A DNA stretch of 64,000 nt from contig OZ244040.1 in the NCBI GenBank assembly GCA_965215035.1, positions 806,001 to 870,000 on the forward strand, given 5' to 3'. This DNA comes from Azophilus sp965215035 (lineage in GTDB: Bacteria; Pseudomonadota; Gammaproteobacteria; Pseudomonadales; Azotimanducaceae). Position 1 is the first letter of the stretch; each line of letters opens with the position of its first letter. Made by a program: the position numbers and the translations under genes. Positions 17,763-26,340 of the stretch are shown in pieces. A model generated the notes under the pieces. The model searched no databases. It saw only the letters and a list, made by a program, of their open reading frames with translations, and was not told the DNA's origin.

Positions 17763-18235
17763 GGGTATGCGAATGGAAGGCATCATCGGATTCTCCAGTG
17801 TCCAAGACCCGCCCGGGGCGCTTGCGCAACCTCGCGCAATCCGGCGTCTTCGACCTCTTCGACCGTCGGCTTCGCTGGTCCGGTGAACGGGCTTGCTCCA
17901 AGTGGATAAAGCCTGTGTTGGAATTCGCGATCCATGACCGCGGCATAGTATCAGGCTCGGGAACCCGGTGCGAAGACATCGCCGGGCTTTCCAGAGCGCC
18001 GGACAGTTCCTTGTCAGGGGATTCAGGAGCAGGGCGGCAACTCCCGCTAGGCTCGATGTGTCCATGGAATCGCGTTGATTGGACGCCCAAATCGACCGAA
18101 TCCCCGTAAAATCGACCCGTGAAATTGGCTATTGGGGGAACGTTGGCGGGAGTTGCTGGGAAAGGGTACGCGCTATGAACGACTGCCTGTCACCCGCGGA
18201 ACTGCTGGCGCGATACTCGGCCGGGCACGGTGCGG
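17763..18235. other. Gene-free stretch between the R1 copy and the thyA 3' region
   Basis: Open frames occur on both strands, but none has a recognisable fold, ribosome site or natural composition. No promoter, repeat or RNA gene was picked out. It probably holds the upstream region of the DUF3604 gene, interrupted by R1. Confidence 0.4.
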
Positions 18236-18272
18236 TCACGCGGTCAACGGTGTCGGAATGGCCGGGTGCGGG
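18236..18272 (-). repeat. Second, decayed copy of the thyA 3' end
   Basis: 37 bases aligned with the true thyA end at 18309-18345 agree at 32 positions, and all five differences are transitions. The segment starts with the same TCA that encodes the thyA stop on the minus strand. It lies 36 bp beyond the thyA stop and looks like an old duplication of the last 12 codons. Confidence 0.65.
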
Positions 18273-18308
18273 GCCTGCCCCATGTCGGCTAGGTGCTCGC
18301 CGCCGACA

Positions 18309-19205
18309 TCACACGGCCAACGGTGCCGGGATGGCCGGATGCGGGTTGTAGTTTTCCAGTTCGAAGTCGTCGATGCGATAGTCGAATAGCGAAGCGGGAC
18401 GCCGCCCAATGCGAAGCTTTGGGAACGGGCGCGGTTCGCGCAGTATCTGTTGCTCGGCCTGCTGGATATGATTGAGGTAGAGGTGCACGTCCAACCCGTA
18501 CCAAACGATCTCCCTTGGCCGTAGACCCGTCTGTTCGGCCAACATGGTCGTCACCAGGGCCAGGTTCGCGATGTTCCACGACAGGCCCAAAAACGAATCG
18601 GCGCTCCTCTGAATCAGGGCCCCGCACAGTGTTCCCCGCCCGGGTTCCACGAAGAACTGGTATTGCTTGTGGCAGGGTGGCAGCGCCATGGCTTCCAGTT
18701 CCCCTACGTTCCAGCCATCCCAGAGAATCCGGCGTCCGCACGGGTCTTCCCTGATCTGGTCGATAACGCGCTGCACCTGATCAATTTCCCGGCCATCGTT
18801 CGCAAGCCACCGGCGCCACTGCTTACCGTATACGGGCCCCAAGTCGCCCCACTGCCGCGCGAAGGCCGGATCCTCGAGTATGCGTCCTTCGAAGTCTTCC
18901 TGGGAAATCTTCGCATCGACCGCCTTTCGATACCTTTCCAGTGGCCAGGCGGTCCAAATCCGCACGTTCTGCTCCAGCAGTTCGCGAATGTTGGTGCCGC
19001 CCGACAACATCCACAACATCTCCTTGAAGGCGGTTTTCCAGTAGACCCGCTTGGTCGTGAATACGGGGAAGCCCTGTTTCAGATCGAAGCGCATTTGGTG
19101 GCCGAACAGGGCCCGCGTCCCCACCCCGGTGCGGTCAACGCGCTTATCGCCGTCTTCCAGCAGACGGCGCAGCAGGTCTAGATATTGATACTCTGGATGG
19201 TTCAT
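18309..19205 (-). CDS. thyA: Thymidylate synthase
   Basis: Methylates dUMP to dTMP using methylenetetrahydrofolate. The 298-residue product starts MNHPEYQYLDLLRRLLEDGD, and has RTGVGTRALFGHQMRFDL, the catalytic cysteine in ALPPCHKQYQFFV, and the dUMP-binding QRSADSFLGLSWNIA followed by DVHLYLNHIQQAEQQ. It ends NPHPAIPAPLAV. lgt lies upstream on the same strand, as in many gammaproteobacteria, but an R1/R3 repeat nest separates them, beginning 20 bp before the thyA ATG. Confidence 0.96.
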   Translation of the reverse strand: MNHPEYQYLDLLRRLLEDGDKRVDRTGVGTRALFGHQMRFDLKQGFPVFTTKRVYWKTAFKEMLWMLSGGTNIRELLEQNVRIWTAWPLERYRKAVDAKISQEDFEGRILEDPAFARQWGDLGPVYGKQWRRWLANDGREIDQVQRVIDQIREDPCGRRILWDGWNVGELEAMALPPCHKQYQFFVEPGRGTLCGALIQRSADSFLGLSWNIANLALVTTMLAEQTGLRPREIVWYGLDVHLYLNHIQQAEQQILREPRPFPKLRIGRRPASLFDYRIDDFELENYNPHPAIPAPLAV

Positions 19206-19224
19206 CGCCTGTATGTTCCTACTC

Positions 19225-19545
19225 TAAGGAAAGTCTGATTAGGGAATTGTAGTGGGAGTTATGTCGATCAGTTGACAGAGCACGACATGAAGTGGTTTTG
19301 CGGCCCGCAAGGCCCAACATGTGGTGGCTTGTCAACCAATCTACATAGGACCCATTGTAGTGATCGGTTAACGAACCACGACCTGTAGTGATTATGCGCC
19401 TTGCGGGACTCGGCATGTGGTGGTTCGTCAACTGTTCTACGTAGTTCCCTCTGATTAGGTTGATGTTCAAGGGCACCATGCTCCATAGCCGATTAATTTC
19501 GCTTGGCGCCATCAGGTAATGGCGTGCTTGTTTAGGTCTCCCCTA
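19225..19545. repeat. R1 element interrupted by R3, between lgt and thyA
   Basis: Left end TAAGGAAAGTCTGATTA (from 19225) and right part GGTTGATGTTCAAGGGCACC to TCCCCTA (to 19545) together make a full R1 copy, split by the insertion at 19242-19449. TA is present at both outer ends. It lies 20 bp upstream of thyA and has the same orientation relative to the downstream gene as the other two R1 copies. Confidence 0.82.
19242..19449. repeat. R3 element, tandem dimer with an exact 8-bp target duplication
   Basis: Starts GGGAATTGTAG and ends GTAGTTCCC. TCTGATTA occurs directly on both sides (19234-19241 and 19450-19457), an exact 8-bp duplication within R1. The insert is about 208 bp, two diverged units of about 104 bp in tandem. 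The second unit is the reverse complement of the R3 copy at 10488-10587, as seen in CATGTGGTGGTTCGTCAACT. Confidence 0.82.
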
Positions 19546-19550
19546 ATGCT

Positions 19551-20438
19551 CTATCGGATATTTCTTTTCGAGAGCGAGCTTTTTGGGGTGCTCCTAATCC
19601 TAGCCAGGGAATCAACGGGCGACCGGCGCACCGCCCAAAGAATAATCAGCATGCCAAAGATCGCCATGGGCAGCGACAGCAATTGGCCCATGGTCAACCA
19701 GTCGAAGGCGAGATAGCCGATGTGGGCGTCCGGTTCCCGGAATGTTTCGCTGACGCAGCGCAGCACGCCGTAACCCGCAAGGAAGGTGCCCGCAACCACC
19801 CCGGCCGGCCGTGGCCGGGCAGCCACCCACCACACCAGCAGGAAGAGCAGCACACCTTCGGTGAAGGCTTGATACAGGGACGATGGGTGCCGCGCGAAGG
19901 ACTCCCATTCGCCGGTGCATAGTACGTTGATGCTACGGACGGCGTCCGCATCGCAGGGATACACCAGCCCCCAGGGCACCTCCGTCATGCGGCCCGGCAG
20001 CTCGGTATTGGCGAAATTGCCCAGACGGCCAAGGCCCAGACCGGCCGGCACCAGCGGCGCGACGAAATCCGCTACCTGCCAGAAGCTGCGGCTCACCCGG
20101 CGTCCAAACCATGCCATAGACACCAGCACGCCGAGCAGGCCGCCATGAAACGACATGCCGCCGTCCCAGATTCGCACCAGCACCAACGGGTCGCGCAGCA
20201 GGGATTCAAAACCATAGAACAGCACGTAACCGATGCGCCCGCCAATCACCGCTCCGAGGGCACCGTAGAACACCAGGTCGGAAATCTGCTCTGGGCGCCA
20301 GTCCCGGAAGGCCCTCCCGCTCTGCCGCTTACCGAGCCACCAACATAGGACAAAGGCGGCCAGATAGGCCAAACCGTACCAGCGCACGGCCACTGGCCCG
20401 ACGGAGAAGACTACGGGGTCGATATCCGGATAGTACAA
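19551..20438 (-). CDS. lgt: Prolipoprotein diacylglyceryl transferase
   Basis: Inner-membrane enzyme transferring diacylglycerol from phosphatidylglycerol to the lipobox cysteine of prolipoproteins; a likely partner for the DUF3604 lipoprotein among others. The 295 residues hold about seven hydrophobic segments. The Lgt signature is clear in DGGMSFHGGLLGVL and GLGLGRLGNFANTELPGR; RHPSSLYQAFTEGVLLF and CVSETFREPDAHIGYLAF follow. The last dozen residues, TPKSSLSKRNIR, come from a decayed R2 repeat end rather than ancestral sequence. Confidence 0.95.
   Translation of the reverse strand: MYYPDIDPVVFSVGPVAVRWYGLAYLAAFVLCWWLGKRQSGRAFRDWRPEQISDLVFYGALGAVIGGRIGYVLFYGFESLLRDPLVLVRIWDGGMSFHGGLLGVLVSMAWFGRRVSRSFWQVADFVAPLVPAGLGLGRLGNFANTELPGRMTEVPWGLVYPCDADAVRSINVLCTGEWESFARHPSSLYQAFTEGVLLFLLVWWVAARPRPAGVVAGTFLAGYGVLRCVSETFREPDAHIGYLAFDWLTMGQLLSLPMAIFGMLIILWAVRRSPVDSLARIRSTPKSSLSKRNIR
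19556..19597. repeat. Decayed R2 right end inside the lgt 3' end
   Basis: TTTCTTTTCGAGAGCGAGC followed by TTTTTGGGGTGCTCCTA aligns with the right end of R2 copies B and C (CTTTCATGAGCGAACAC, TTTGGGATGGTCCTG) with scattered differences. It abuts the R1 right end, so three repeat families meet here. Confidence 0.55.
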
Positions 20439-20529
20439 CGGCCACCCTCTCGCTGTGCTGATTGCGCACCCTCAATTGTCTACCGGGGCCCATCGTGTGA
20501 CAATTCGCGCAATTCTGCCAGCAAGCGGC

Positions 20530-20660
20530 CTAGCAGCCTGTCGGGCTTAGATACTTTAAATGTCACAACTTATTGAAATATATGGGATTTTACTTCTGGT
20601 GCGAAAAACCAGATTCCTTATAAATCAAACACTTGGCTACAAAGTCCGGCAGGCTCCTAG
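20530..20660. repeat. R4 miniature inverted-repeat element, single copy
   Basis: The left end CTAGCAGCCTGTCGGGCTT and the reverse complement of the right end, CTAGGAGCCTGCCGGACTT, agree at 16 of 19 positions. CTAG at both ends suggests CTAG-targeted insertion. The 131-bp interior is AT-rich and contains TTCTGGT / ACCAGA inverted segments. No transposase. It truncates the reading frame to its right. Confidence 0.65.
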
Positions 20661-21427
20661 CTCCCCCGTTATCAACCAACTGCAATGACCAGTCTGTTCA
20701 AGGGCTGGCGCAACGCCGCTATCACGGAAACAGGCATTGGTCGGAGGCGGCGGATTTCCATAAGGCGATGGTCGCCGACTTCCAAACCATCCGGGAAATC
20801 ACTACAGGCCGGAGTGTCGTCGCCACCACGCATGAACACGACGGTGCACGCCCCCGTTTCTCCGGCGCGACCCACGCGCTGCACTACTATCTGGCCGGCA
20901 GCCCCATTGCATACAATGGCGACCTCTACCACACCGACTTCCTGATCACACGCAACCGCGTCGCCGGCGTCGCCACGCTCACCCCGGACAACCGGACGAT
21001 GTATCTATACGATACCGCCAGCCTGATCGAGATGTACCAGTCGGCGTATCGGCAGCTCCGGTCCGGCGCACCCCTGCGTCGCTCATACTTCGACCTGTAT
21101 CTGCACGACCCCGGCGGTACCGGCACCAGCACGTTGTCCTACGTCAAGGAACCCTGTAACAAGCATCACAGAATGCACCAGTTCTGGCTGAACATCACGC
21201 CAGTCGATCCGGAAGCTATCGCTGCCGAAGACCGCACGGAGCACGGGACCGAGCTCCGTACTTTCGACTTCTACGAGGAATCCGGCCTCGCGTTCCGCGG
21301 CACGTGCATGGTGACCATCGATCTTCCCGATTACGAAATCGCCCACATCACCACCGGTCAATACAAGCTCGTTCCCGGCGAGCGCAGAGCATGGTCGGTC
21401 GCTTTCAATCCCGAGAAATCCCTATGA
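20633..21427 (+). pseudogene. C-terminal remnant resembling a large membrane glycosyltransferase
   Basis: An open frame of about 260 codons has only a TTG start, inside the R4 element. From about codon 35 it reads like a genuine domain: DFHKAMVADFQTIREIT, HALHYYLAGSPIAYNGDLYH, DLYLHDPGGTGTSTLSYV, CMVTIDLPDYEIAHITTGQY. I recall similar stretches at the soluble C-termini of bacterial GT39-type membrane glycosyltransferases, but no membrane helices are present, so the N-terminal part seems lost. The convergent neighbour is a polyprenyl-phosphate glycosyltransferase, which fits. The family call is from memory and uncertain. Confidence 0.45.
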
Positions 21428-22423
21428 ATCAGGGTCTCCCCTTCGCTTCCAGGCTGTCGCGAAAACCGACCCCGCGGACCTGACCGTATAGGTGGGCGTA
21501 TCCGTTGCCTCATGGTAAATGCGAGCCATGAATTCCCCGAGAATCCCCGTGGAGAAGAACTGCGCCGACATAATCACCAGGAGTATCCCGGCCAGCAGCA
21601 ACGGCCTGCCGCCTACATCCTCACCCAGAATCGTCTTCACATAGAGCAGGTAGCCCAGGATCAGGCCACCGGGCAGGGCCAGCGCCAAGCCGATGCTCCC
21701 GAAGAAATGCGCGGGACGGCTGCGAAAGGATATGAAGAAGTACACGGACAACAGGTCAAGCAGCACTCGATAGGTACGCGAAACGCTGTACTTGGAGCGG
21801 CCCGACCGCCTTGGGTGATGTCTGACGGCCTGCTCTTTGATTCTCCGGATTTTCGTGTGCATGGCCACTAGCGCGGGAATGAAGCGGTGCATCTCGCCGT
21901 AGATTCTGAGTTGCCTTATAACTTCCCCCCGGTAGACCTTGAGAGAGCATCCATAGTCGTTTAGGCGCACACCGGTCAGGCGGCCAATCAGGCGGTTGGC
22001 AAGGCGTGAGAGCAACCTTCTGCTGAAGTAGTCGTCACAGCGGTCCCTGCGCCAGCCGGACAGCAGGTCTAGATCCTCGTCAACCAGCCTTTGCACCATG
22101 GCGGGAATGTCGGCGGGGTCGTTCTGAAGATCCCCATCCAGGGTTACCAGGATTTCCCCGCGGGCCTTGTCCATACCCGCCTGCATGGCGGCGGTCTGCC
22201 CGAAATTGCGCTGTAGCTCCACCAGGCTCAGGAAGCCAGGCATAGCCCGCAACGCCTCATCGAGTTTCTCATGGGTGCGGTCGGAACTGCCGTCGTCAAC
22301 AAATATCACTTCCCAGGGATGGGGGAAGTCCCCGAGCGCCGCCAACAGGGCTTCCACCAGCGGCATCACGTTGTCTTCCTCGTTGTGGATAGGGACGATG
22401 ATAGAGACGCTTGCCAAGTTCAT
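21422..22423 (-). CDS. GT2 glycosyltransferase, polyprenyl-phosphate sugar synthase type
   Basis: 333 residues, like ArnC, GtrB or DPM1 proteins: moves a sugar from a nucleotide donor to undecaprenyl phosphate at the inner membrane. The GT-A start SVSIIVPIHNEEDNVMPLVE, metal-binding LVTLDGDLQNDPADI, YGCSLKVYRGEVIRQLR and HHPRRSGRSKYSVSRTYRVLLDL are visible. Two C-terminal membrane helices follow (SIGLALALPGGLILGYLL and LLLAGILLVIMSAQFFSTGI). The ATG at 22423 is preferred over a longer frame lacking homology. It is convergent with, and overlaps by 6 nt, the glycosyltransferase remnant. Confidence 0.88.
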   Translation of the reverse strand: MNLASVSIIVPIHNEEDNVMPLVEALLAALGDFPHPWEVIFVDDGSSDRTHEKLDEALRAMPGFLSLVELQRNFGQTAAMQAGMDKARGEILVTLDGDLQNDPADIPAMVQRLVDEDLDLLSGWRRDRCDDYFSRRLLSRLANRLIGRLTGVRLNDYGCSLKVYRGEVIRQLRIYGEMHRFIPALVAMHTKIRRIKEQAVRHHPRRSGRSKYSVSRTYRVLLDLLSVYFFISFRSRPAHFFGSIGLALALPGGLILGYLLYVKTILGEDVGGRPLLLAGILLVIMSAQFFSTGILGEFMARIYHEATDTPTYTVRSAGSVFATAWKRRGDPDS

Positions 22424-22483
22424 TGCACAGCCTTTGCGGACGTAACGGGTAACAACAGTTGTCCCAGCATACCCAGCACCAGG

Positions 22484-22636
22484 GTGAGTGACATCGACTT
22501 GCCAGGGCTGCGACTGCACCCACTCAAGGGCGAACTCCAGGGCCACTACGCCGTTGCCGTCTCCGCCAACTGGCGCGTGACCTTCCGCTTCGACGAGGGC
22601 GACATGATCGATGTAGACTACCTAGACTACCACTGA
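22484..22636 (+). pseudogene. HigB/RelE-type toxin, N-terminal half missing
   Basis: About 50 codons from a GTG at 22484: SDIDLPGLRLHPLKGELQGH and NWRVTFRFDEGDMIDVDYLDYH are the C-terminal half of HigB-family mRNA interferases. The usual first 40-50 residues are replaced by sequence antisense to the glycosyltransferase start, so the toxin is probably inactive. The antitoxin gene follows 19 bp later. Confidence 0.75.
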
Positions 22637-22655
22637 GGAGCAAACCAACACGCCG

Positions 22656-22937
22656 ATGCACAATCCCCCCCATCCCGGCGGAATCCTGAGGCGCCAGTGT
22701 CTCGAGCCACTCGGACTGTCCGTGACCGCCGCGGCCCGGCACCTCCACGTCTCCCGACAATCCCTGTCGGAACTCGTCAACGAGCGCGGGGGCGTCTCTG
22801 TGGATATGGCGATCCGCCTTACCAAGGCGTTCGGCTCGACGCCCGAAACGTGGCTCGGCCTGCAGATGGCCTACGATCTCTGGCAGGCGCGCCGGCGCAT
22901 CGACGACATCAAGGTCGAGCGGATCCAGGCGACATGA
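22656..22937 (+). CDS. higA: HigA-family antitoxin, XRE-type HTH
   Basis: 93-residue HigA antitoxin and autorepressor: begins MHNPPHPGGILRRQCLEPLG and has the HTH core LSVTAAARHLHVSRQSLSEL and FGSTPETWLGLQMAYDLWQ, both standard in the family. The product looks intact although its toxin is truncated, so it may be a relic, or may protect against a related toxin such as the HigBA pair at 46470-47076, though the two antitoxins differ in sequence. Confidence 0.88.
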   Translation: MHNPPHPGGILRRQCLEPLGLSVTAAARHLHVSRQSLSELVNERGGVSVDMAIRLTKAFGSTPETWLGLQMAYDLWQARRRIDDIKVERIQAT

Positions 22938-23252
22938 GGGTGCCCGATGCCGCCGCCCAGGCCCTCGACAGTCTCGCGCTTCCCGTCGAGGACTGACGGC
23001 GATGGGCGACCAGCACGCCACCCAGGGTCACGCCGCGCCGACACCCTCCGCCGGTCAAGGGGACATCTGCCCCGCGTCTCGTGCGCCTCGGCTACGGCGC
23101 CGTGTCGCGTCAAGCGCTACGCGAAGGCGCGCTCATCCCGATACTCGAACTCGCACAAGTACCGCTTAGGCACACTTGGGTCGAATCACCGGCTAGTTCC
23201 ACGCCGGCCCGCACACTATACTGCCGCACCCTCGTCTCGCCCCCGTGCCGCC
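22938..23252. other. No convincing gene between higA and the NRDE gene
   Basis: A 20-codon frame (22934-22996, MRVPDAAAQALDSLALPVED) overlaps the higA stop in ATGA but is too short to judge. The rest carries only long-frame shadows of GC-rich sequence. The promoter of the NRDE gene should lie here; none stands out. Confidence 0.4.
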
Positions 23253-24155
23253 ATGTGCCTCATCCTGCTCGCCCACCGGATTCGGCCCGAGACGCCCTTG
23301 ATCGTTGCCGCCAACCGGGACGAATTCTACAGCCGGCCGGCGCAACCCGCGCACTTCTGGCCGGATGCGCCCGGGCTGCTCGCCGGCCGGGACCAGACCG
23401 CCGGCGGCACCTGGCTCGGCATCAACCGGCGCGGTGGCTTCGCGGCCATCACCAATTTCGCCGTGGCGGGCATGACCGACACAGCCGGGGAGACCCTAAA
23501 GAGCCCTTCCATCGCGGTGCCCGGCAGCGCCTCCATGCGCGCCCGGCACCAGGCCTTGCGTTCCAGGGGCGAGTTGACCAGCGGCTTCCTGCGCGGCACC
23601 GCTACCGCCGCGGAATACGCCCGGAGTATTCGTGGGTTCGACTACCAGGGCTTCAACCTGCTGCTGTGGGATGGGCAGAATCTCGTCTATACCTGCAATT
23701 GCGGCATCACAGGCACCCTTGCCCCGGGCTACTACGGGCTCACGAACGCCGAGCTGGGTGTGCGCTGGCCCAAGGTGACGGATGGAATCGAGCGGCTTGG
23801 GAAAATCGCCGAGGCCGGGGCAACGGCGGACGCGCTCATCGACGCGCTGCGCGACGACCGGATACCGCCGGACCACCGGCTGCCCCACCGCGGGCGGCCG
23901 CTGGACTGGGAACGACGCCTGGCCGCCTGCTTCATTCGCGGCGAGGACTATGGCACACGAGCCAGCACGGCGGTTATCTGGCAAGGCGGCGAAATCTCGC
24001 TAACCGAACAAGGCTACGTCTCCGGCGGCAGGCCGGCGCACCGCGTCGGCTTCAGGGTGGAACTGGCCGATGGCTCGGAACCACCCGGTCGAGGCCCGCC
24101 GCCACAAGCTGATCTTCCATATACTGCTGAATCTCCCTGGCGGTCTGCATCCTGA
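23253..24155 (+). CDS. NRDE (TANGO2-like) family protein
   Basis: 300 residues. The N-terminal MCLILLAHRIRPETPLIVAANRDEF carries the NRDE motif, with Cys2 as a possible N-terminal nucleophile once Met is removed; GTWLGINRRGGFAAITNF and YYGLTNAELGVRWPKV follow in the family order. Relatives have been linked to haem handling in eukaryotes; the bacterial role is unproven. The last 100 bp overlap the 3' end of ptsP on the other strand. Confidence 0.87.
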   Translation: MCLILLAHRIRPETPLIVAANRDEFYSRPAQPAHFWPDAPGLLAGRDQTAGGTWLGINRRGGFAAITNFAVAGMTDTAGETLKSPSIAVPGSASMRARHQALRSRGELTSGFLRGTATAAEYARSIRGFDYQGFNLLLWDGQNLVYTCNCGITGTLAPGYYGLTNAELGVRWPKVTDGIERLGKIAEAGATADALIDALRDDRIPPDHRLPHRGRPLDWERRLAACFIRGEDYGTRASTAVIWQGGEISLTEQGYVSGGRPAHRVGFRVELADGSEPPGRGPPPQADLPYTAESPWRSAS

Positions 24156-26334
24156 GCGCCCTGGCGAGCATGCGCCGGGCATCGGTACGCTTGATGTTGC
24201 GCAGCACCCACTTCACCTTCGGCAGGTTGGTGGCGTTCATCGAAAGTACCTGATAGCCCATCCCGACGAGCAGCACCGCGCCCACGGGCGTGCCGGCGAG
24301 TTCGCCACAGATGCCGAGACCCTTTTTTTCCGCCTGGGCATGGCGCGCCACATCCCGCAGCGCCCGCAGCACGGCGGGATGAACATCTCGGTACAGCTCC
24401 GCCACGCGGGGGTTGTTGCGATCCACCGCGAGCATATACTGCGTGAGGTCATTGGAACCCACCGCTAGGAAATCCACCCGTCTCGCCAGTTCCCGCGCCT
24501 GGTATACGGCCGAGGGCACCTCCACCATAACGCCGATCTGCGGCGGCTTGACGTCGAAGCCCTCCTCGATGACTTCCCGGTACGCCTGACGCACGAGTTT
24601 TTCGGCCTCGTCCACCTCGAACATGCTCGAGACCATGGGCAGCATGATGCGCAGTACTCCTTGCAATCCCGCATTGGCCTTGAGCATGGCGCGTGCCTGC
24701 ACGAGAAATATCTCGGGGTGGTCCAGCGTGACGCGGATGCCCCGCCAGCCCAGAAAGGGGTTGTCTTCCGAGATGGGGAAGTAGGGCAACGCCTTGTCGC
24801 CACCGACATCGAGGGTGCGCATGGTCACGGGCCGGGGTTCGAAGGCTTCCATGTGCTCGCGATAGAGCCGGCGTTGTTCTTCCTCGGTGGGAAAGCGATC
24901 CTGGGTGATGAAGGGCACCTCGGTGCGAAACAGGCCGATGCCCTCCGCGCCCCGGTCCAGAGATCGGGAGATATCGCCGGTCAAACCGATGTTCACCCAC
25001 AGCAGAATCCGCCAGCCATCCAGGGTTATACACGGAAGTTCCCGTAATTCGTCGAGTTCTTCGGCGAACTCGCGGTCTTCCTCCAACAGCCTCTGATAGG
25101 CCGCAAGCAGTTGCGGAGATGGATTGGCATAGATGTCCCCGTAGTAGCCATCGACGATCAGTGGTTGTCCGTCGGCCTGAAAGACCGGCAGGTCCACCGC
25201 GCCCATAACCGCCGGGATGCCGAGCGCATGCGCGAGAATGGCGACATGGGAATTGACCGAACCGCGCATGGAAACGATGCCTTTCAGCCGCTCGGACGGC
25301 ACGTTGGTGAGCATGCTGGGCATGATCTGCTCGCCAACCAGAATGGCGCTCGCCGGAAAGTCCCGCTCCTCTGCGCCTATATCCTGGAGGTAGGTGAGCA
25401 CCCGCAAACCCAGGTCCTCCACATCCGTCGCCCGTTCCTTCAGATAGGAATCCTCCATCTGCTCGAACCGGCGCACGTGCTCGCGAATCACCCGCTTGAG
25501 GGCGCCCTGCGCCCACTGGCCCTGACGAATGCGCTCCCGAACGTCCCCGGTCAGGGCCTCGTCGTCCAACATGTGCAGGTAGGCGTCGAACAGCGCCAGT
25601 TCCTCCCGGGGCAGGCTCTGCGCGAACTGCTGGCTGATCCGGCGGATATCGTTGCGCACCGAACCCACAGCCTCATCGAAGAGCGCCAGTTCCGCCGACA
25701 CATCTTCGGCTTCCCGGTCGGGCACGTCGTACAGGCTGGTGGCGGGCTGCATCGCGGTGGCCGTGCCAATGGCAATGCCCGGCGACCCGGCCAGACCCCG
25801 GATGCGCAGGCTCCGGGTCGCGTAGTCCGCATCCACCAGCGCCTCGATACCGCCCACCGCCTCGGCATGGGCGATGATGGTTGCGAGCTGTGCGGCCAGG
25901 GTGACCAGGAAGGCCTCTTCGTCCGCATCGAAGCGTCGTTGCTCCCGCTGCTGTGCGACCAGCACCCCCAATACACGGCGATGGTGGATGATGGGCACAC
26001 CCAGAAAAGCATTGAATGGCTCCTCGCCAAGCTCCGGCATCGGGTGAAACCGCGGATGTTCGCTCGCGACCGGCAGGTTGATCGGTTCCGCCCGCTCGCC
26101 GACCAGGCCCACCAAGCCGGCGTGGGTGTCGATGGTCGACTCACCCACCGAGCCCGGGTTCAGCCCCTCGTTGGCGGCGAACAGATACTGCTGGCCATCC
26201 GGCGTTTTCAGGTAGACGGAGCAGACTTCGATGGACAGGGCAGCGCACACTTCCCGGACGATGACACGCAGGGCATCGTGAAACGACGACGCCGCGGCAA
26301 CCTCCTGAACGATCTGTTGAAGCTGCGTCAACAC
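24052..26334 (-). CDS. ptsP: Phosphoenolpyruvate-protein phosphotransferase PtsP (EI-Ntr)
   Basis: First kinase of the nitrogen phosphotransferase system; passes phosphate from PEP to NPr. 760 residues. An N-terminal GAF domain (about 1-165) senses a metabolite such as glutamine in studied homologues, followed by the EI N-terminal region, the phospho-histidine domain (MRGSVNSHVAILAHALGIP, His near 380) and the PEP-binding barrel (GIGLFRTEVPFI, FLAVGSNDLTQYMLAVDRNN, LGICGELAGTPVG). It is 6 bp downstream of rppH and likely co-transcribed, an arrangement common in gammaproteobacteria. Confidence 0.95.
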   Translation of the reverse strand: MLTQLQQIVQEVAAASSFHDALRVIVREVCAALSIEVCSVYLKTPDGQQYLFAANEGLNPGSVGESTIDTHAGLVGLVGERAEPINLPVASEHPRFHPMPELGEEPFNAFLGVPIIHHRRVLGVLVAQQREQRRFDADEEAFLVTLAAQLATIIAHAEAVGGIEALVDADYATRSLRIRGLAGSPGIAIGTATAMQPATSLYDVPDREAEDVSAELALFDEAVGSVRNDIRRISQQFAQSLPREELALFDAYLHMLDDEALTGDVRERIRQGQWAQGALKRVIREHVRRFEQMEDSYLKERATDVEDLGLRVLTYLQDIGAEERDFPASAILVGEQIMPSMLTNVPSERLKGIVSMRGSVNSHVAILAHALGIPAVMGAVDLPVFQADGQPLIVDGYYGDIYANPSPQLLAAYQRLLEEDREFAEELDELRELPCITLDGWRILLWVNIGLTGDISRSLDRGAEGIGLFRTEVPFITQDRFPTEEEQRRLYREHMEAFEPRPVTMRTLDVGGDKALPYFPISEDNPFLGWRGIRVTLDHPEIFLVQARAMLKANAGLQGVLRIMLPMVSSMFEVDEAEKLVRQAYREVIEEGFDVKPPQIGVMVEVPSAVYQARELARRVDFLAVGSNDLTQYMLAVDRNNPRVAELYRDVHPAVLRALRDVARHAQAEKKGLGICGELAGTPVGAVLLVGMGYQVLSMNATNLPKVKWVLRNIKRTDARRMLARALRMQTAREIQQYMEDQLVAAGLDRVVPSHRPVPP

Positions 26335-26340
26335 CGGAAT

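Noticed and set aside
17728..18090. Minus-strand frame upstream of the DUF3604 gene
   Set aside because: Composition is irregular (Ser, Arg and Pro rich), with no ribosome site or family resemblance.
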